64,000 bases of DNA from Streptomyces olivaceoviridis (GTDB lineage Bacteria > Actinomycetota > Actinomycetes > Streptomycetales > Streptomycetaceae). Below the pieces are notes generated by a model. It did no database searches, was not told the origin of the DNA, and was given only the letters and a program-made list of their open reading frames with translations. Location of the stretch: positions 62,001 through 126,000 of the forward strand of contig NZ_BMUI01000014.1 in assembly GCF_014650115.1 (NCBI RefSeq). Direction: 5' to 3'. Of this stretch, positions 10,683 through 18,839 are shown piece by piece. Within the stretch, counting starts at the first letter, position 1. The number at the start of each line of letters is the position of its first letter. Made by a program: the position numbers and the translations under genes.

Positions 10683-11097
10683 GCTTGTCACCTCCGGCGG
10701 GCCGCGGGGCGAGGACTTCCTCCAGCGATCCGCCGTCGAGGAGCTTGTCCAGGTCGACGCGGTCGAGCACTCCGCCGTCCAGGGTCGTCGGAGCGCTGCC
10801 GCCCGCGGCCTGGATGAGGGTCATGGCACGCGATGTCACCTGGGCCCGCGACGCCGACATGGCCTCCAGCACGCTGGCCGCCAGTGCCTGCCCGGTCATC
10901 TCCTTGAACTTGTTGTTGGGGAAGCGCAGTCCGGACGGCGTCCCGTCGGAGCCGACGGTGACCTCCACGGCGCCGTCCCGCGACCGCGCCGTGACGGAGA
11001 TCGACTGGATCTCCTTCCTGGCCTCCATGAGCGCCTCGCGCGTCTTCATGAACTCGGCCAGCGCCTGCTGCTGCTGTTCTTGCAGTGATGAACTCAT
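10675..11097 (-). CDS. YbaB/EbfC-like protein in T7SS operon
   Basis: This 140-aa protein starts at ATG 11097 with GGAGAA seven bases upstream. A helical N-terminus (SSLQEQQQQALAEFMKTREA) leads into a beta region (SVTARSRDGAVEVTVGSDG) and a second helix, the layout of the YbaB/EbfC fold. YbaB proteins bind DNA as dimers, but relatives encoded in ESX loci (EspL type) stabilise or regulate secretion partners. The C-terminal 40 residues, rich in Asp/Leu, extend beyond the family core. It overlaps the following EspC-like gene by eight bases, suggesting the two products act together. Whether it is a chaperone or a regulator cannot be told from sequence. Confidence 0.7.
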   Translation of the reverse strand: MSSSLQEQQQQALAEFMKTREALMEARKEIQSISVTARSRDGAVEVTVGSDGTPSGLRFPNNKFKEMTGQALAASVLEAMSASRAQVTSRAMTLIQAAGGSAPTTLDGGVLDRVDLDKLLDGGSLEEVLAPRPAGGDKRG

Positions 11098-11126
11098 GGA
11101 TTCTCCGTTTGTCGGGTGCCCCGGGT

Positions 11127-14063
11127 TCAGTAGCCGATCGAGGCGGGCAGCCCGCCCTCCTCGGTGCCCCAGACGTCCTTGCCCTTCCCCTTCCAGGCGG
11201 CACTGTCGGTCGCCTGCCGGGAGCCGCCGGCCGGTCCGTAGCCGGACTCGGTGGACGGGCGGCGCGGGCCGAGGAGTTCGTCGGAGTCGGTCTCCTCCTC
11301 CTCCCACTCCTCCGGCTCCTCGGCAGTGGCACGGGCGGCGAACGGGGACATGCCGTGCTGGATGACGGCACCGTCCATGTCGTTGCCGTCGTAGAGGTTG
11401 CGCTCCCGGTCACCGCCACCCTGGCCGCCCTGCTGGCCGCCCATGCGGTTCATGCCGGCCATCATCATCATGGGGGAGAGCAGCCCCATGGCGCTCTGGC
11501 TGTCCGTGGCACCCGCCCCGGTCATAGCGCCGGCGGCGCCACCGGCACCCGCGCCCACGCCCATGCCCACGCCCGCCGCCTCGGCCGCGGCCTTGTTGGC
11601 CTCCTCCGCCGCCGCGCTCTGCGGGCTCGGGACCGTCTGGAACCGCCCGTCCGACGTGGTCACCAGTCCACTGCCGTCCGAGTGCTTGTACTCGGTGACG
11701 CCGTTGGGGTGGGTGGTGATGGAGGTGCCGTCCGGCGTGTACTTGATCGCGCCTCCGCCACCGGTGGTGGGGTAGTGGACGGACGGGACGTCGAGGTTTC
11801 CGCCACCGTTCACACGGGTGCCGTTCGACGTGGGCCCGGTGGTCGTGATCTTCCCGTCAGGATGCAGCGTCGTGGTGCTGCCGTCCGGGTTGTGGGTGAC
11901 GATGTCGCCCTTGCCGTCGACGGAGATGGTGCTGCCGTCGCCGGTGGTGATGGTCTTCCCGGCGTCGAGGTGGCTGGTGGTGGAGTGTCCGTGGGCGTCG
12001 ACGGTGGTCACGTCACCGTTGGGGTGCACGGTGACCTTCGAACCGTCCGCGTTCTGCGTGGTCAGACTGCCGTCGGAGTTGATGTGGGAGACGGTGCCGT
12101 CCGGTGAGGTCAGCTGTGTCCCGCCGTCGGGCTTGACGATCTCCGACGCACCGTTGGTGAAGTGGGTGGTCTTGGTGCCGTCCGAAGCGGTCTCGGTCAG
12201 ACTCCCGTCCCCGTTGCGCGTGATGGTCGTGCCGTCCGGGTTGTGCACCGACTCGCCGACGCCGAGGTGGCTGGTGCTGGAGTGACCCTGCGCGTCCACG
12301 GTGGTCACCGCGCCGTCGGGCGTGATCGTCCGCCTGGTTCCGTCGGGGAACGTCGAGGTGATGCTGCCGTCGGCGTTGCGGGTGACCGTGTTGCCGTTCG
12401 GGTACGTGGTCATCACACCGTTGCCGCTACGGGTGGTGGTGCTGCCGTCGATGTTGCTGATGGGCAGACCATTGCCGAAGGGCGTGTTCCCGCCGCCGCC
12501 CAGCAGGGTGTTGGGGTTCGGCAGGTCGGTGCCGAAACCGCCGTTGCCGCCGATGTGCGAGATGGGCGTCGGGGCAGGACCACCGCCACCACCGAGTCCG
12601 TTGGCCAGATCGTTCGCGAACGCGCCGTTTCCGGGGGCCGGGATGTTGGAGAACCCACCGGTTCCGGGGGTCGGGAGGTTGGAGAACCCGCCGTCGCCGG
12701 TTTGGTGGGTGAGGTTCGACAGGCCGTTGTTGAGGCCGTTGCCGACGTTGTTGAGGCCGTTGCCGAGGTTGTCGAAACTGTTGTTGAGGCCGTTGCCGAG
12801 GTTCTTGAAACCGTCGTTGAGGCCGTTGCCGAGGTTGTTGAGGCCGTTCCCGAGGTTCTTCAGGCTGTCGCCGAGGGCGTTGCCGCTCTTGTCGCTGGTC
12901 TCCTGCTGCACGTCCGAGGTCAGCGTGGAACTGGTGTCGCTGAAGGAGTACGCGGGGTTCCACGACGGATCGAGGACACGTGACCAGTCCTTCTGGAGGG
13001 TCTCCAGCACCTGCCGGGCAGGTGCGTCCAGATTGGTCTCGATGTTGGTGGTCCAGCGGTTCTGGGCTTCTTTGACCGCCGCGTGCCAGGTCGCCGTGTC
13101 GGTCAGTCCACCCCACGTGATGTGCTCGCTGAAGCCCGGCTTGACGTGCGCGCCGGTGATGTCGTTGTAATCGCCCATGTCGGCTTCGATCTGCCGGGCG
13201 TTGTTGTCGATGATCCAGCGTCCGATCTCGACGAACACCTGGTTGAGCACGTCCAGGGGATCGGCCGGGATCGGCTGCTGCGTGGTCGAGCCGTCCGGCA
13301 GGGTGGTGCTGATGGGCTTTCCCTGCTGCCAGTAGAAATCACTGTAGATCTTGTGCAGGTCGGTGTACGCCTTGTACAGGGACTGCTCGGCCCCGATCAG
13401 GTCGTCCCCGTGCAGCGTCTTGCTGACGAATCCGGTGGAGGGGGACCTGTGCTGCGGACTGAATCCCGGCGGCTGAAGTTGTGAGGTGTAGTTCTCGTAC
13501 TTCCTGTGGAGGTCGTCGATCAGGAGCCAGAAGGCCCCCGCCGCGTTCCCCTTCCAGGACGCCTGCTCGCTGCCGAGCTGATGCTTCCAGTCCGCCAGGA
13601 CCGCGGTCTGCTGCTTGAAGAAGTCCCCTGCGGCGTCGAAGGACCAGGCAAGCTCGGCGAACGTCTTGAGCTGCACCCCGTCGACAGCCGGCGCTCCGTC
13701 GCCACTGACGCTGATGTCGCCCTTCGCGGAGGAGTAGTTCGTGAGCAGGCTGGAAAGAACGCCGTCCGAGTCACCCCAGTAGCGGTGATACGAGGGATCA
13801 TCGATGTAGGTGATGTCGACCCGGCACTTACGTGGGCCGTCGACCGCCGTGTAGAACTCGAAATGGAATCCCTTGTTCGGGTTCTGCGGCACGATCCACG
13901 CGAAGACGTCATCGCTGCTGTCGAAGGTCTTTCCGCCCCTTTTGTACGCGTAATTGACCCAGGGGATGCCACTGTCGCCGGTGACTTTGGTGACGTCGGA
14001 ACGCGTGACCAGCGACCAGTTGGTCAACAGGTGGAGGATGTCTTCCCAGCTTTGCGCGGCCAT
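11127..14063 (-). CDS. Large WxG-motif protein with NLGNGLN and DG-rich beta repeats
   Basis: This 978-aa product starts at ATG 14063. Residues 1-130 are a mixed alpha/beta domain I do not recognise. A helical region follows with SWKGNAAGAFWLL at about 186, a WxG hairpin like WXG100 or PPE-type secreted proteins. Residues about 395-455 are an array built on N-L-G-N-G-L-N. Further Gly/Pro-rich sequence (NLPTPGTGGFSN) leads to about 540-810, with more than 20 short beta-type repeats of the form (T)-x-x-PDG-x-x-T-T. The tail (about 840-978) has Ala/Gly/Met-rich stretches (GMGVGAGAGG) and an acidic patch (EEPEEWEEEETDSDE). There is no Sec signal peptide. The operon position and WxG suggest a T7SS-exported cell-surface effector or structural protein (inference). 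Confidence 0.7.
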   Translation of the reverse strand: MAAQSWEDILHLLTNWSLVTRSDVTKVTGDSGIPWVNYAYKRGGKTFDSSDDVFAWIVPQNPNKGFHFEFYTAVDGPRKCRVDITYIDDPSYHRYWGDSDGVLSSLLTNYSSAKGDISVSGDGAPAVDGVQLKTFAELAWSFDAAGDFFKQQTAVLADWKHQLGSEQASWKGNAAGAFWLLIDDLHRKYENYTSQLQPPGFSPQHRSPSTGFVSKTLHGDDLIGAEQSLYKAYTDLHKIYSDFYWQQGKPISTTLPDGSTTQQPIPADPLDVLNQVFVEIGRWIIDNNARQIEADMGDYNDITGAHVKPGFSEHITWGGLTDTATWHAAVKEAQNRWTTNIETNLDAPARQVLETLQKDWSRVLDPSWNPAYSFSDTSSTLTSDVQQETSDKSGNALGDSLKNLGNGLNNLGNGLNDGFKNLGNGLNNSFDNLGNGLNNVGNGLNNGLSNLTHQTGDGGFSNLPTPGTGGFSNIPAPGNGAFANDLANGLGGGGGPAPTPISHIGGNGGFGTDLPNPNTLLGGGGNTPFGNGLPISNIDGSTTTRSGNGVMTTYPNGNTVTRNADGSITSTFPDGTRRTITPDGAVTTVDAQGHSSTSHLGVGESVHNPDGTTITRNGDGSLTETASDGTKTTHFTNGASEIVKPDGGTQLTSPDGTVSHINSDGSLTTQNADGSKVTVHPNGDVTTVDAHGHSTTSHLDAGKTITTGDGSTISVDGKGDIVTHNPDGSTTTLHPDGKITTTGPTSNGTRVNGGGNLDVPSVHYPTTGGGGAIKYTPDGTSITTHPNGVTEYKHSDGSGLVTTSDGRFQTVPSPQSAAAEEANKAAAEAAGVGMGVGAGAGGAAGAMTGAGATDSQSAMGLLSPMMMMAGMNRMGGQQGGQGGGDRERNLYDGNDMDGAVIQHGMSPFAARATAEEPEEWEEEETDSDELLGPRRPSTESGYGPAGGSRQATDSAAWKGKGKDVWGTEEGGLPASIGY

Positions 14064-14093
14064 GGTCCTACTACTCCGGGATATCGTTGGCTG

Positions 14094-14561
14094 TCAGATG
14101 CCCAGGGAGTTCTGGCCGTTGCCGGTGCCACTGCCCGTTCCGGTGCCCGAACTGCCGCCGATGGCTGTCTGGTAGTCACTGATCGCTTTCATGAACTTCT
14201 GCGACTCGACCTGCGAGAGGTTGTGCGCCTGCGCGTCCTTCATGGTCGTGATGACGTTCCGCAGATCGGCCTGGAGCTTGGTGAACCCGGCCTTGTGACG
14301 ATTGAGAACCTCGTCGATCGCGGTGGCGGCCTTCTTCGCGTTGTCGCAGATGTTCTTGCCGCCGGTCTGGTCGTCTCCCGCCATCGGGCCGATGGCCAGT
14401 ACCTGAGGCTTCTTGCTGACGTCGTAGAGCGACGTGGGGTGCGCGTCCACGGACCGCATGTTGTCGATCGCGCGGAGGAAGCCGCTGACGTCGGTGTCGA
14501 TGAAATTTTGCAGGGCCGCAAAATCCAGTTGGTCCAGGTGGTGGTTCTCGCTACCGGGCAT
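14094..14561 (-). CDS. Helical T7SS-associated protein, 155 aa
   Basis: ATG 14561 is preceded by GGAAGG. The product is almost entirely alpha-helical (DQLDFAALQNFIDTDVSGFL near the start; long helix about 85-135) and ends in a Gly/Ser/Thr-rich tail (SSGTGTGSGTGNG). It has no classical WxG motif and no transmembrane segment. It lies 39 bases after the WXG100 gene and 30 bases before the 978-aa gene in the same operon. It may be a chaperone or a co-secreted partner of the large protein; I do not recognise a named family. Confidence 0.6.
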   Translation of the reverse strand: MPGSENHHLDQLDFAALQNFIDTDVSGFLRAIDNMRSVDAHPTSLYDVSKKPQVLAIGPMAGDDQTGGKNICDNAKKAATAIDEVLNRHKAGFTKLQADLRNVITTMKDAQAHNLSQVESQKFMKAISDYQTAIGGSSGTGTGSGTGNGQNSLGI

Positions 14562-14600
14562 GTGCGCCTTCCTACCGCTTCGACGTGTTGTTGAGAGGAG

Positions 14601-14906
14601 TTACATCCGGATGTCCATGAAGCCCTGTGCGTTCGTCTGCACGACCTTCTTGTAGTTGTCCGAGACGTCGTTCAGCGTCGTGAAGAACCGCTCGAGGATG
14701 AGCGACAGGTTGTCCACCTCGGTGTGCCAGGTGGGCAGGACCCGCTGGTAGTAGACGTTGCTGTCGGCACCCGTCCAGGCGCCGATGACGGTGCCGATGT
14801 TGGTCTCCAGCTCGCTCATCGTCCTCGCGATCGCCCGGGTCTGCTCCTGCATGGCCGCGACCGACTGGCCGACCTGCAGGTGATCAATGTCAATGCCGTC
14901 CGACAC
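14601..14906 (-). CDS. WXG100 family protein (EsxA/EsxB-like)
   Basis: The 101-aa product starts at GTG 14906, five bases after AAGGAG. It has the expected length and helix-turn-helix layout of WXG100 proteins, with the motif AWTGADSNVYY at about 43-53 forming the WxG turn. The C-terminal helix carries D-V-S-D-N-Y, close to the YxxxD/E-type export signal region, and ends QGFMDIRM. WXG100 proteins form dimers and are exported by the EccC-driven ESX machine. Its likely partner is the 130-aa product of the preceding gene. Confidence 0.85.
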   Translation of the reverse strand: MSDGIDIDHLQVGQSVAAMQEQTRAIARTMSELETNIGTVIGAWTGADSNVYYQRVLPTWHTEVDNLSLILERFFTTLNDVSDNYKKVVQTNAQGFMDIRM

Positions 14907-14972
14907 GGTTTCTCCTTGGAAGTCGTGGGTGTACTGCGATGTGGTGCTGACCGGCCCGCGGCCGGGTCAGGG

Positions 14973-15365
14973 TCAGGGAACCAGCGCCCCGTAGGTGCTG
15001 TCCGCGGTGGAGCTGACCGAGGGCGCGACGTGCGTGACGCCCTCGCCGAAACCCGTCAGGCCGCCACCGCTGTTGACCACGGCCTGGAAGTTGGACTCCT
15101 GCACGTGCTCGTCGCGCTGCATGCTCTCGCCGAGCGTGTTCTCCATCGCGATGCAGGTGTTCATGATCCGGTCGACCTCTTCCAGCCAGGTGTCGATCAC
15201 CTGCCCGAACGCGACGCCGTCCCTGCCCTGGTAGTGCGTGGCGAGGGACTCTCGGTGCGACCTGACCACGTCCTGCGTGGACTGGAGCCCCTTGCGGGCC
15301 TGCTCCAGAAACCCGATGGACTTGATGTAGGCCTCTTTTGTTGACTTCTGGTTGTTGGTGTCCAT
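14973..15365 (-). CDS. WXG100-like partner protein, 130 aa
   Basis: ATG 15365 is preceded by GAGAGGAACC. The product has two long helices separated by HYQGRDGVAFGQ, where the WxG tryptophan is replaced by tyrosine (YQG), and a longer C-terminal tail (about 95-130, Gly/Ser/Val-rich) than a typical WXG100 protein. In ESX systems one partner of the heterodimer often has a weaker WxG and a C-terminal tail read by EccC. First small gene after eccB, with a 145-base gap that may hold an extra promoter. Confidence 0.75.
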   Translation of the reverse strand: MDTNNQKSTKEAYIKSIGFLEQARKGLQSTQDVVRSHRESLATHYQGRDGVAFGQVIDTWLEEVDRIMNTCIAMENTLGESMQRDEHVQESNFQAVVNSGGGLTGFGEGVTHVAPSVSSTADSTYGALVP

Positions 15366-15510
15366 GGTTCCTCTCCGCGGTGTCGTGAGGTGCTCCGGTA
15401 GGCCGGAGCGGCCATGCGGCCGACGGGAGGTGTCGCGATGCCGACACCTCCGCCGCCACTGTTGAAGACGAGATACGTGCCTGGACTGGTTCACACTATC
15501 CGCTGCGACA

Positions 15511-17016
15511 TCAACCCGCCTTCGCGTTTCCCTTGTTGCCCTGCTCACACACAGGTGAGCCCGTGGCCGTCGCCCGGCCCGTCGCCGCGGCCTCCGCGGA
15601 CAGGTCGGGGCCGGTGGGGAGCATGTCGAGCAGCGGGGCGGGCAGACCCTCCGCGGCGGACAGGTCGTACCCCAACGCCTTCGCGGCGTCTGCCGTGGGC
15701 ACCCGGTACTTCACCCCGTTGTCCGTGACCAGATACGTGGTGGTTCCCGTACCGCCCCCCGAACTGTTGAGCGCGCGCACCAGACTTCCGCTGCCCGGCG
15801 CCACCGCGATGCCGTCGACGGGCAGGCAGGCGGGTGCCAGCGCCTTCAGCGGCGGGAGGGCCTCCTCGACGACCGTCTTCCCCGGCACCAGCGAGAGCGT
15901 CACCCGGATGCTCTTCGCCCCCTCGGCGTCGAGACCGACACACACACCGGAGGATTCGGGCACGCCCAGCAGGGCCGGCGGCTGCCCCGGAAGCTGCGAA
16001 CCGGCCCGCCGTACAGCGGCGCTGGTCGCCGAACCCGAGGGTGCCAGCGCGCCGCCGAGTGCCTGCGCCGACAGGACCACCTCCGTCGGGACGGCTCCCC
16101 GGTAGGCCTTCTGCTTGACCTCCGGGTCGCCCAGGGCGAGGGCCGCCTGCGTCGGGGTGATCGGGGTGAGACCGTCGCCGCCGAGCACGTAGTAGCGCTT
16201 GGCGGACCCGGGGGTCTGGACGGTGAACACCTGGCCGACCCGGGTCGCCTTGCCGTCCAGCGCCGGACCGCTGTCGCCCAGACCCGTCACCGGGGGAGCC
16301 GCCAGGTCGGGGCCGGCGGGCACGGCGTCGAGGAACGCCGCGGAGACGGTGGTGGCGGTGGCGCCGCCGTAGCCGAGCGCCGCCAGCGCATCCTGACCGC
16401 CGGCCACCTTGAACCGGTTGTCCTGCCACAGCAGATAGACGTTGCCGTCGGGGCCCTTGACCAGCACGGACTGGCCCTCCCGTACGCCCGTGCCCTCTTG
16501 CGCGCTGTCGACGGCGAGGACCGTCAGCGGCTTGCGGGCTCCGGAACCGGTCGTGGTGGTGGCCGCGCACACCTGCCAGGGGTGGCTGTTCAGGTTCTCC
16601 GTGGTGGGCAGCGAGTCGGGGGCACCGGGGATGCCGACCTCGGTGCCGTGCCGGGCCGAGCCCAGGGAGTTCGCGGACACCGACACGGTGGTCATGCCGG
16701 CACCCAGCAGCAGACGCGCGGAAGGGTAGTTGCGCACCGTGTGCAGCCGGCCGTCGTACACGTACCGGGTGCCGGTCTCCTTCTCGACGATGAGCGCCTT
16801 GCCGCTCTCCCAGGTGGTGTTGCCGCCGGGCTTGACCAGGCCGAACACCAGGGATCCGGCGGACACGACGGCGGCGATCACCATTCCGTAGGTCATACCG
16901 CGGTTGGTCCGCCGGGTGGGCGGCTCCGTCACATCGGGATCCGCGCGGAGCAAACCCGAGGTCAGCCGGGACACCAGGAACTGGTGGGCGATGACCTGGT
17001 CGCGTCGGGACTGCAT
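15511..17016 (-). CDS. eccB: T7SS core protein EccB
   Basis: The 501-aa product starts at ATG 17016, shortly after GGAGGTG. The N-terminus reads QSRRDQVIAHQFLVSRL, a conserved EccB opening, followed by one transmembrane helix (about 41-62, MTYGMVIAAVVSAGSLVFGL). The rest is an extracytoplasmic domain with repeated beta units (for example DGNVYLLWQDNRFKV, AKRYYVLGGDGLTPI, TTTYLVTDNGVKYRV), typical of the R1-R4 repeats. Cys in PWQVCAA and SGVCVGLD probably form the conserved disulfide. EccB is the periplasmic-side part of the ESX membrane complex. Seventeen bases separate it from eccD. Confidence 0.95.
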   Translation of the reverse strand: MQSRRDQVIAHQFLVSRLTSGLLRADPDVTEPPTRRTNRGMTYGMVIAAVVSAGSLVFGLVKPGGNTTWESGKALIVEKETGTRYVYDGRLHTVRNYPSARLLLGAGMTTVSVSANSLGSARHGTEVGIPGAPDSLPTTENLNSHPWQVCAATTTTGSGARKPLTVLAVDSAQEGTGVREGQSVLVKGPDGNVYLLWQDNRFKVAGGQDALAALGYGGATATTVSAAFLDAVPAGPDLAAPPVTGLGDSGPALDGKATRVGQVFTVQTPGSAKRYYVLGGDGLTPITPTQAALALGDPEVKQKAYRGAVPTEVVLSAQALGGALAPSGSATSAAVRRAGSQLPGQPPALLGVPESSGVCVGLDAEGAKSIRVTLSLVPGKTVVEEALPPLKALAPACLPVDGIAVAPGSGSLVRALNSSGGGTGTTTYLVTDNGVKYRVPTADAAKALGYDLSAAEGLPAPLLDMLPTGPDLSAEAAATGRATATGSPVCEQGNKGNAKAG

Positions 17017-17033
17017 GACGACACCTCCTCGGT

Positions 17034-18434
17034 TCAGCCGAACAGGCCGCGCAGGCGCTGGTACACGTCCAGCACCCACAGGGCGAGAGGGAGCAGTGCG
17101 AGGGCCGCGCCGGACTGGATCAGGTCACCCGCTCGACCCCAGTACGGCAGCAGCCGCCGACCGGGCACCGTCCAGGAGACGACCGCGGCGAGGGCCGCGC
17201 ACAGCAGCAGGGCCGCGATGCCGAGGAGTTCCCCGTGCCGGCCGTGCCGGGCGGCCAGTTCGACGATCAGGAGCACGGTGCCGATGCCCGCGGGCAGGCT
17301 CAGCGCGATCCGCTGCCAGGAGGTGCCCAGGCTGCGCCCGTGCAGACCGAGCAGCACCGACAGGACCAGCACGGTGACCGTCTCGGGCAGGCCGGGGTGC
17401 CGGGCCATCGCGGCGAGACAGGCCAGGCAGACCACGCCCACCGCGGCGTACAGCCCGGTCATCCAGTGGTCCACGGCGGCGGCGCCGCTCGCGACGTCGT
17501 CCTCGGAGCGTGGCTCGATGCCTTCCTGGAGCTGACCGGGGTTGGTGGGCAGCGGGGGCAGTCGCAGCCCCGACAAGGAGAAGGACATCATCGGAATGAA
17601 GGCGCCGAGCAGGACGGCGCCCGCGGCGACCGCGGCGGCGGCCCGGTGGGCGGAGACGTCGAGAGCGATCATGAGGGCACCGCCGAGCACCGCCGCCAGC
17701 GTCAGCACTCCGCAGGACGCGAACACGACCGGATAACCGGTCACCACCGCGGTGGCCAGGACCAGGCCCACGGTGCCCGCCGCCCCCGCCGCGAGCAGAT
17801 GGGCGCCCGCGGTGCGGGCCGAGCCGTCCCCGGCCTGCCCGCCGCCGACCAGCAGCAGACCCGACACCGCCAGGAAGGCGGAGCCGAACAGGCCCAGCAG
17901 CACGCCTCCTTGGGGGTCCTCCAGGACCCGGGCGGCGGAGCCCGCCCCGGACAGCGCGAGCAGGGCCGCGCCCGCGGCGAGGGTGATCCGGTCGCCGGAG
18001 TCGCCCTTCGCCGTGACGAGCAGCACCAGGCAGCCGAGCAGCGCGGCGGCCATGAGCACCCGCAGCACCCAGCGGCTGATCTGCGGGCTCCACGCGTGCG
18101 GGAGTTGCTGGACGACGGCGGAGACGGCCTCCAGCAGACTGTCGTAACGCACCGGCGGCAGGGTCTCGGTGTGCGGGCGCAGCAGCAGCGTCTCGCCCTC
18201 CCGCAGGTCGAGCGACTCGGGCGTGCCCTCAAGGTCCAGGGGATGGCCGCCGAGGCGTTGCAGCACCCAACCGCCGTGTTCCAGGCCGTGCTCGCTCAGG
18301 TCTTCGCCCGCGTGTCCCGCGATCACGGGCAGCAGGTCGGCTATCGGCACGTCGGCCGGGACCGCGAGGTCGAGTGTCTTGTCGGGGGCGCGCACCGTGA
18401 GGCGGCACAGCCCGTTCAGCGAGCCTTCGCTCAT
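17034..18434 (-). CDS. eccD: T7SS integral membrane protein EccD
   Basis: This 466-aa product starts at ATG 18434 (GGAAGG upstream). Residues 1-90 are a ubiquitin-like (YukD-type) domain: CRLTVRAPDKTLDLAVPADV and ETLLLRPH. About eleven transmembrane helices follow from about residue 130 (VLRVLMAAALLGCLVLLV) to the C-terminus (ALALLPLALWVLDVY). EccD forms the membrane vestibule of ESX complexes and contacts EccC and EccB. It is the first gene of the minus-strand operon and divergent from eccC. Confidence 0.95.
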   Translation of the reverse strand: MSEGSLNGLCRLTVRAPDKTLDLAVPADVPIADLLPVIAGHAGEDLSEHGLEHGGWVLQRLGGHPLDLEGTPESLDLREGETLLLRPHTETLPPVRYDSLLEAVSAVVQQLPHAWSPQISRWVLRVLMAAALLGCLVLLVTAKGDSGDRITLAAGAALLALSGAGSAARVLEDPQGGVLLGLFGSAFLAVSGLLLVGGGQAGDGSARTAGAHLLAAGAAGTVGLVLATAVVTGYPVVFASCGVLTLAAVLGGALMIALDVSAHRAAAAVAAGAVLLGAFIPMMSFSLSGLRLPPLPTNPGQLQEGIEPRSEDDVASGAAAVDHWMTGLYAAVGVVCLACLAAMARHPGLPETVTVLVLSVLLGLHGRSLGTSWQRIALSLPAGIGTVLLIVELAARHGRHGELLGIAALLLCAALAAVVSWTVPGRRLLPYWGRAGDLIQSGAALALLPLALWVLDVYQRLRGLFG

Positions 18435-18610
18435 GGGGGGCAACAGCCTTCCGTGGAGAGATACACGGCCGTGCCGCAGCGTGCTCCGCAGAACACGTGT
18501 GCAGCAGGGCGAAGCGGTCGGGACGCTCCGCCTCACCGCGGCGCAGGCGTTCAGTCTGCCGGGTGAAGCGAGGGCGGTCGAGGCCATGCGATGCCTGAGC
18601 CGGAAATACC

Positions 18611-18629
18611 TGAGAGTCAGATACTCTCA
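18611..18629. promoter_or_regulatory. Inverted repeat TGAGAGT-n5-ACTCTCA
   Basis: Perfect 7-bp arms separated by CAGAT (TGAGAGT at 18611-18617, ACTCTCA at 18623-18629). It lies 177 bases upstream of the eccD start and 211 bases before eccC, and is more AT-rich than its surroundings. This is a plausible dimeric-regulator operator; the regulator is unknown. Confidence 0.45.
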
Positions 18630-18725
18630 TGTCCGGAAGCGTTTCTTCACCCGAGCCCCTGGGAGCACATGTGTCCTCGGGTGGCTGCGATGCCGCCGCG
18701 GCCCGGCGCCGGGATCGTCCCCTGC

Positions 18726-18749
18726 GGTGACAGGCACTCAGGTGTCACC
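18726..18749. promoter_or_regulatory. Inverted repeat GGTGACA-n10-TGTCACC
   Basis: Perfect 7-bp arms with a 10-base spacer, about 90 bases upstream of the eccC start. The arm-to-arm distance places the two halves on one face of the helix, as for dimeric repressors or activators. It could also fold as a leader hairpin. Confidence 0.4.
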
Positions 18750-18839
18750 CTGTGGTGAGCCCGCTCTCCAGGCCCCTCATCACCCCTGCGCGGGGGCCCT
18801 GTCGAACCGCCCTGTGCACAGTTGAAGGAGAGCCCAGTC

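Larger units (their letters stand above)
18435..18839. promoter_or_regulatory. Divergent eccD/eccC control region
   Basis: The 405-base gap between the divergent eccD and eccC starts should hold both promoters. It contains two perfect inverted repeats listed separately (18611-18629 and 18726-18749) and an ACACGTGT palindrome near 18496. No gene with a ribosome site was seen. Confidence 0.5.
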
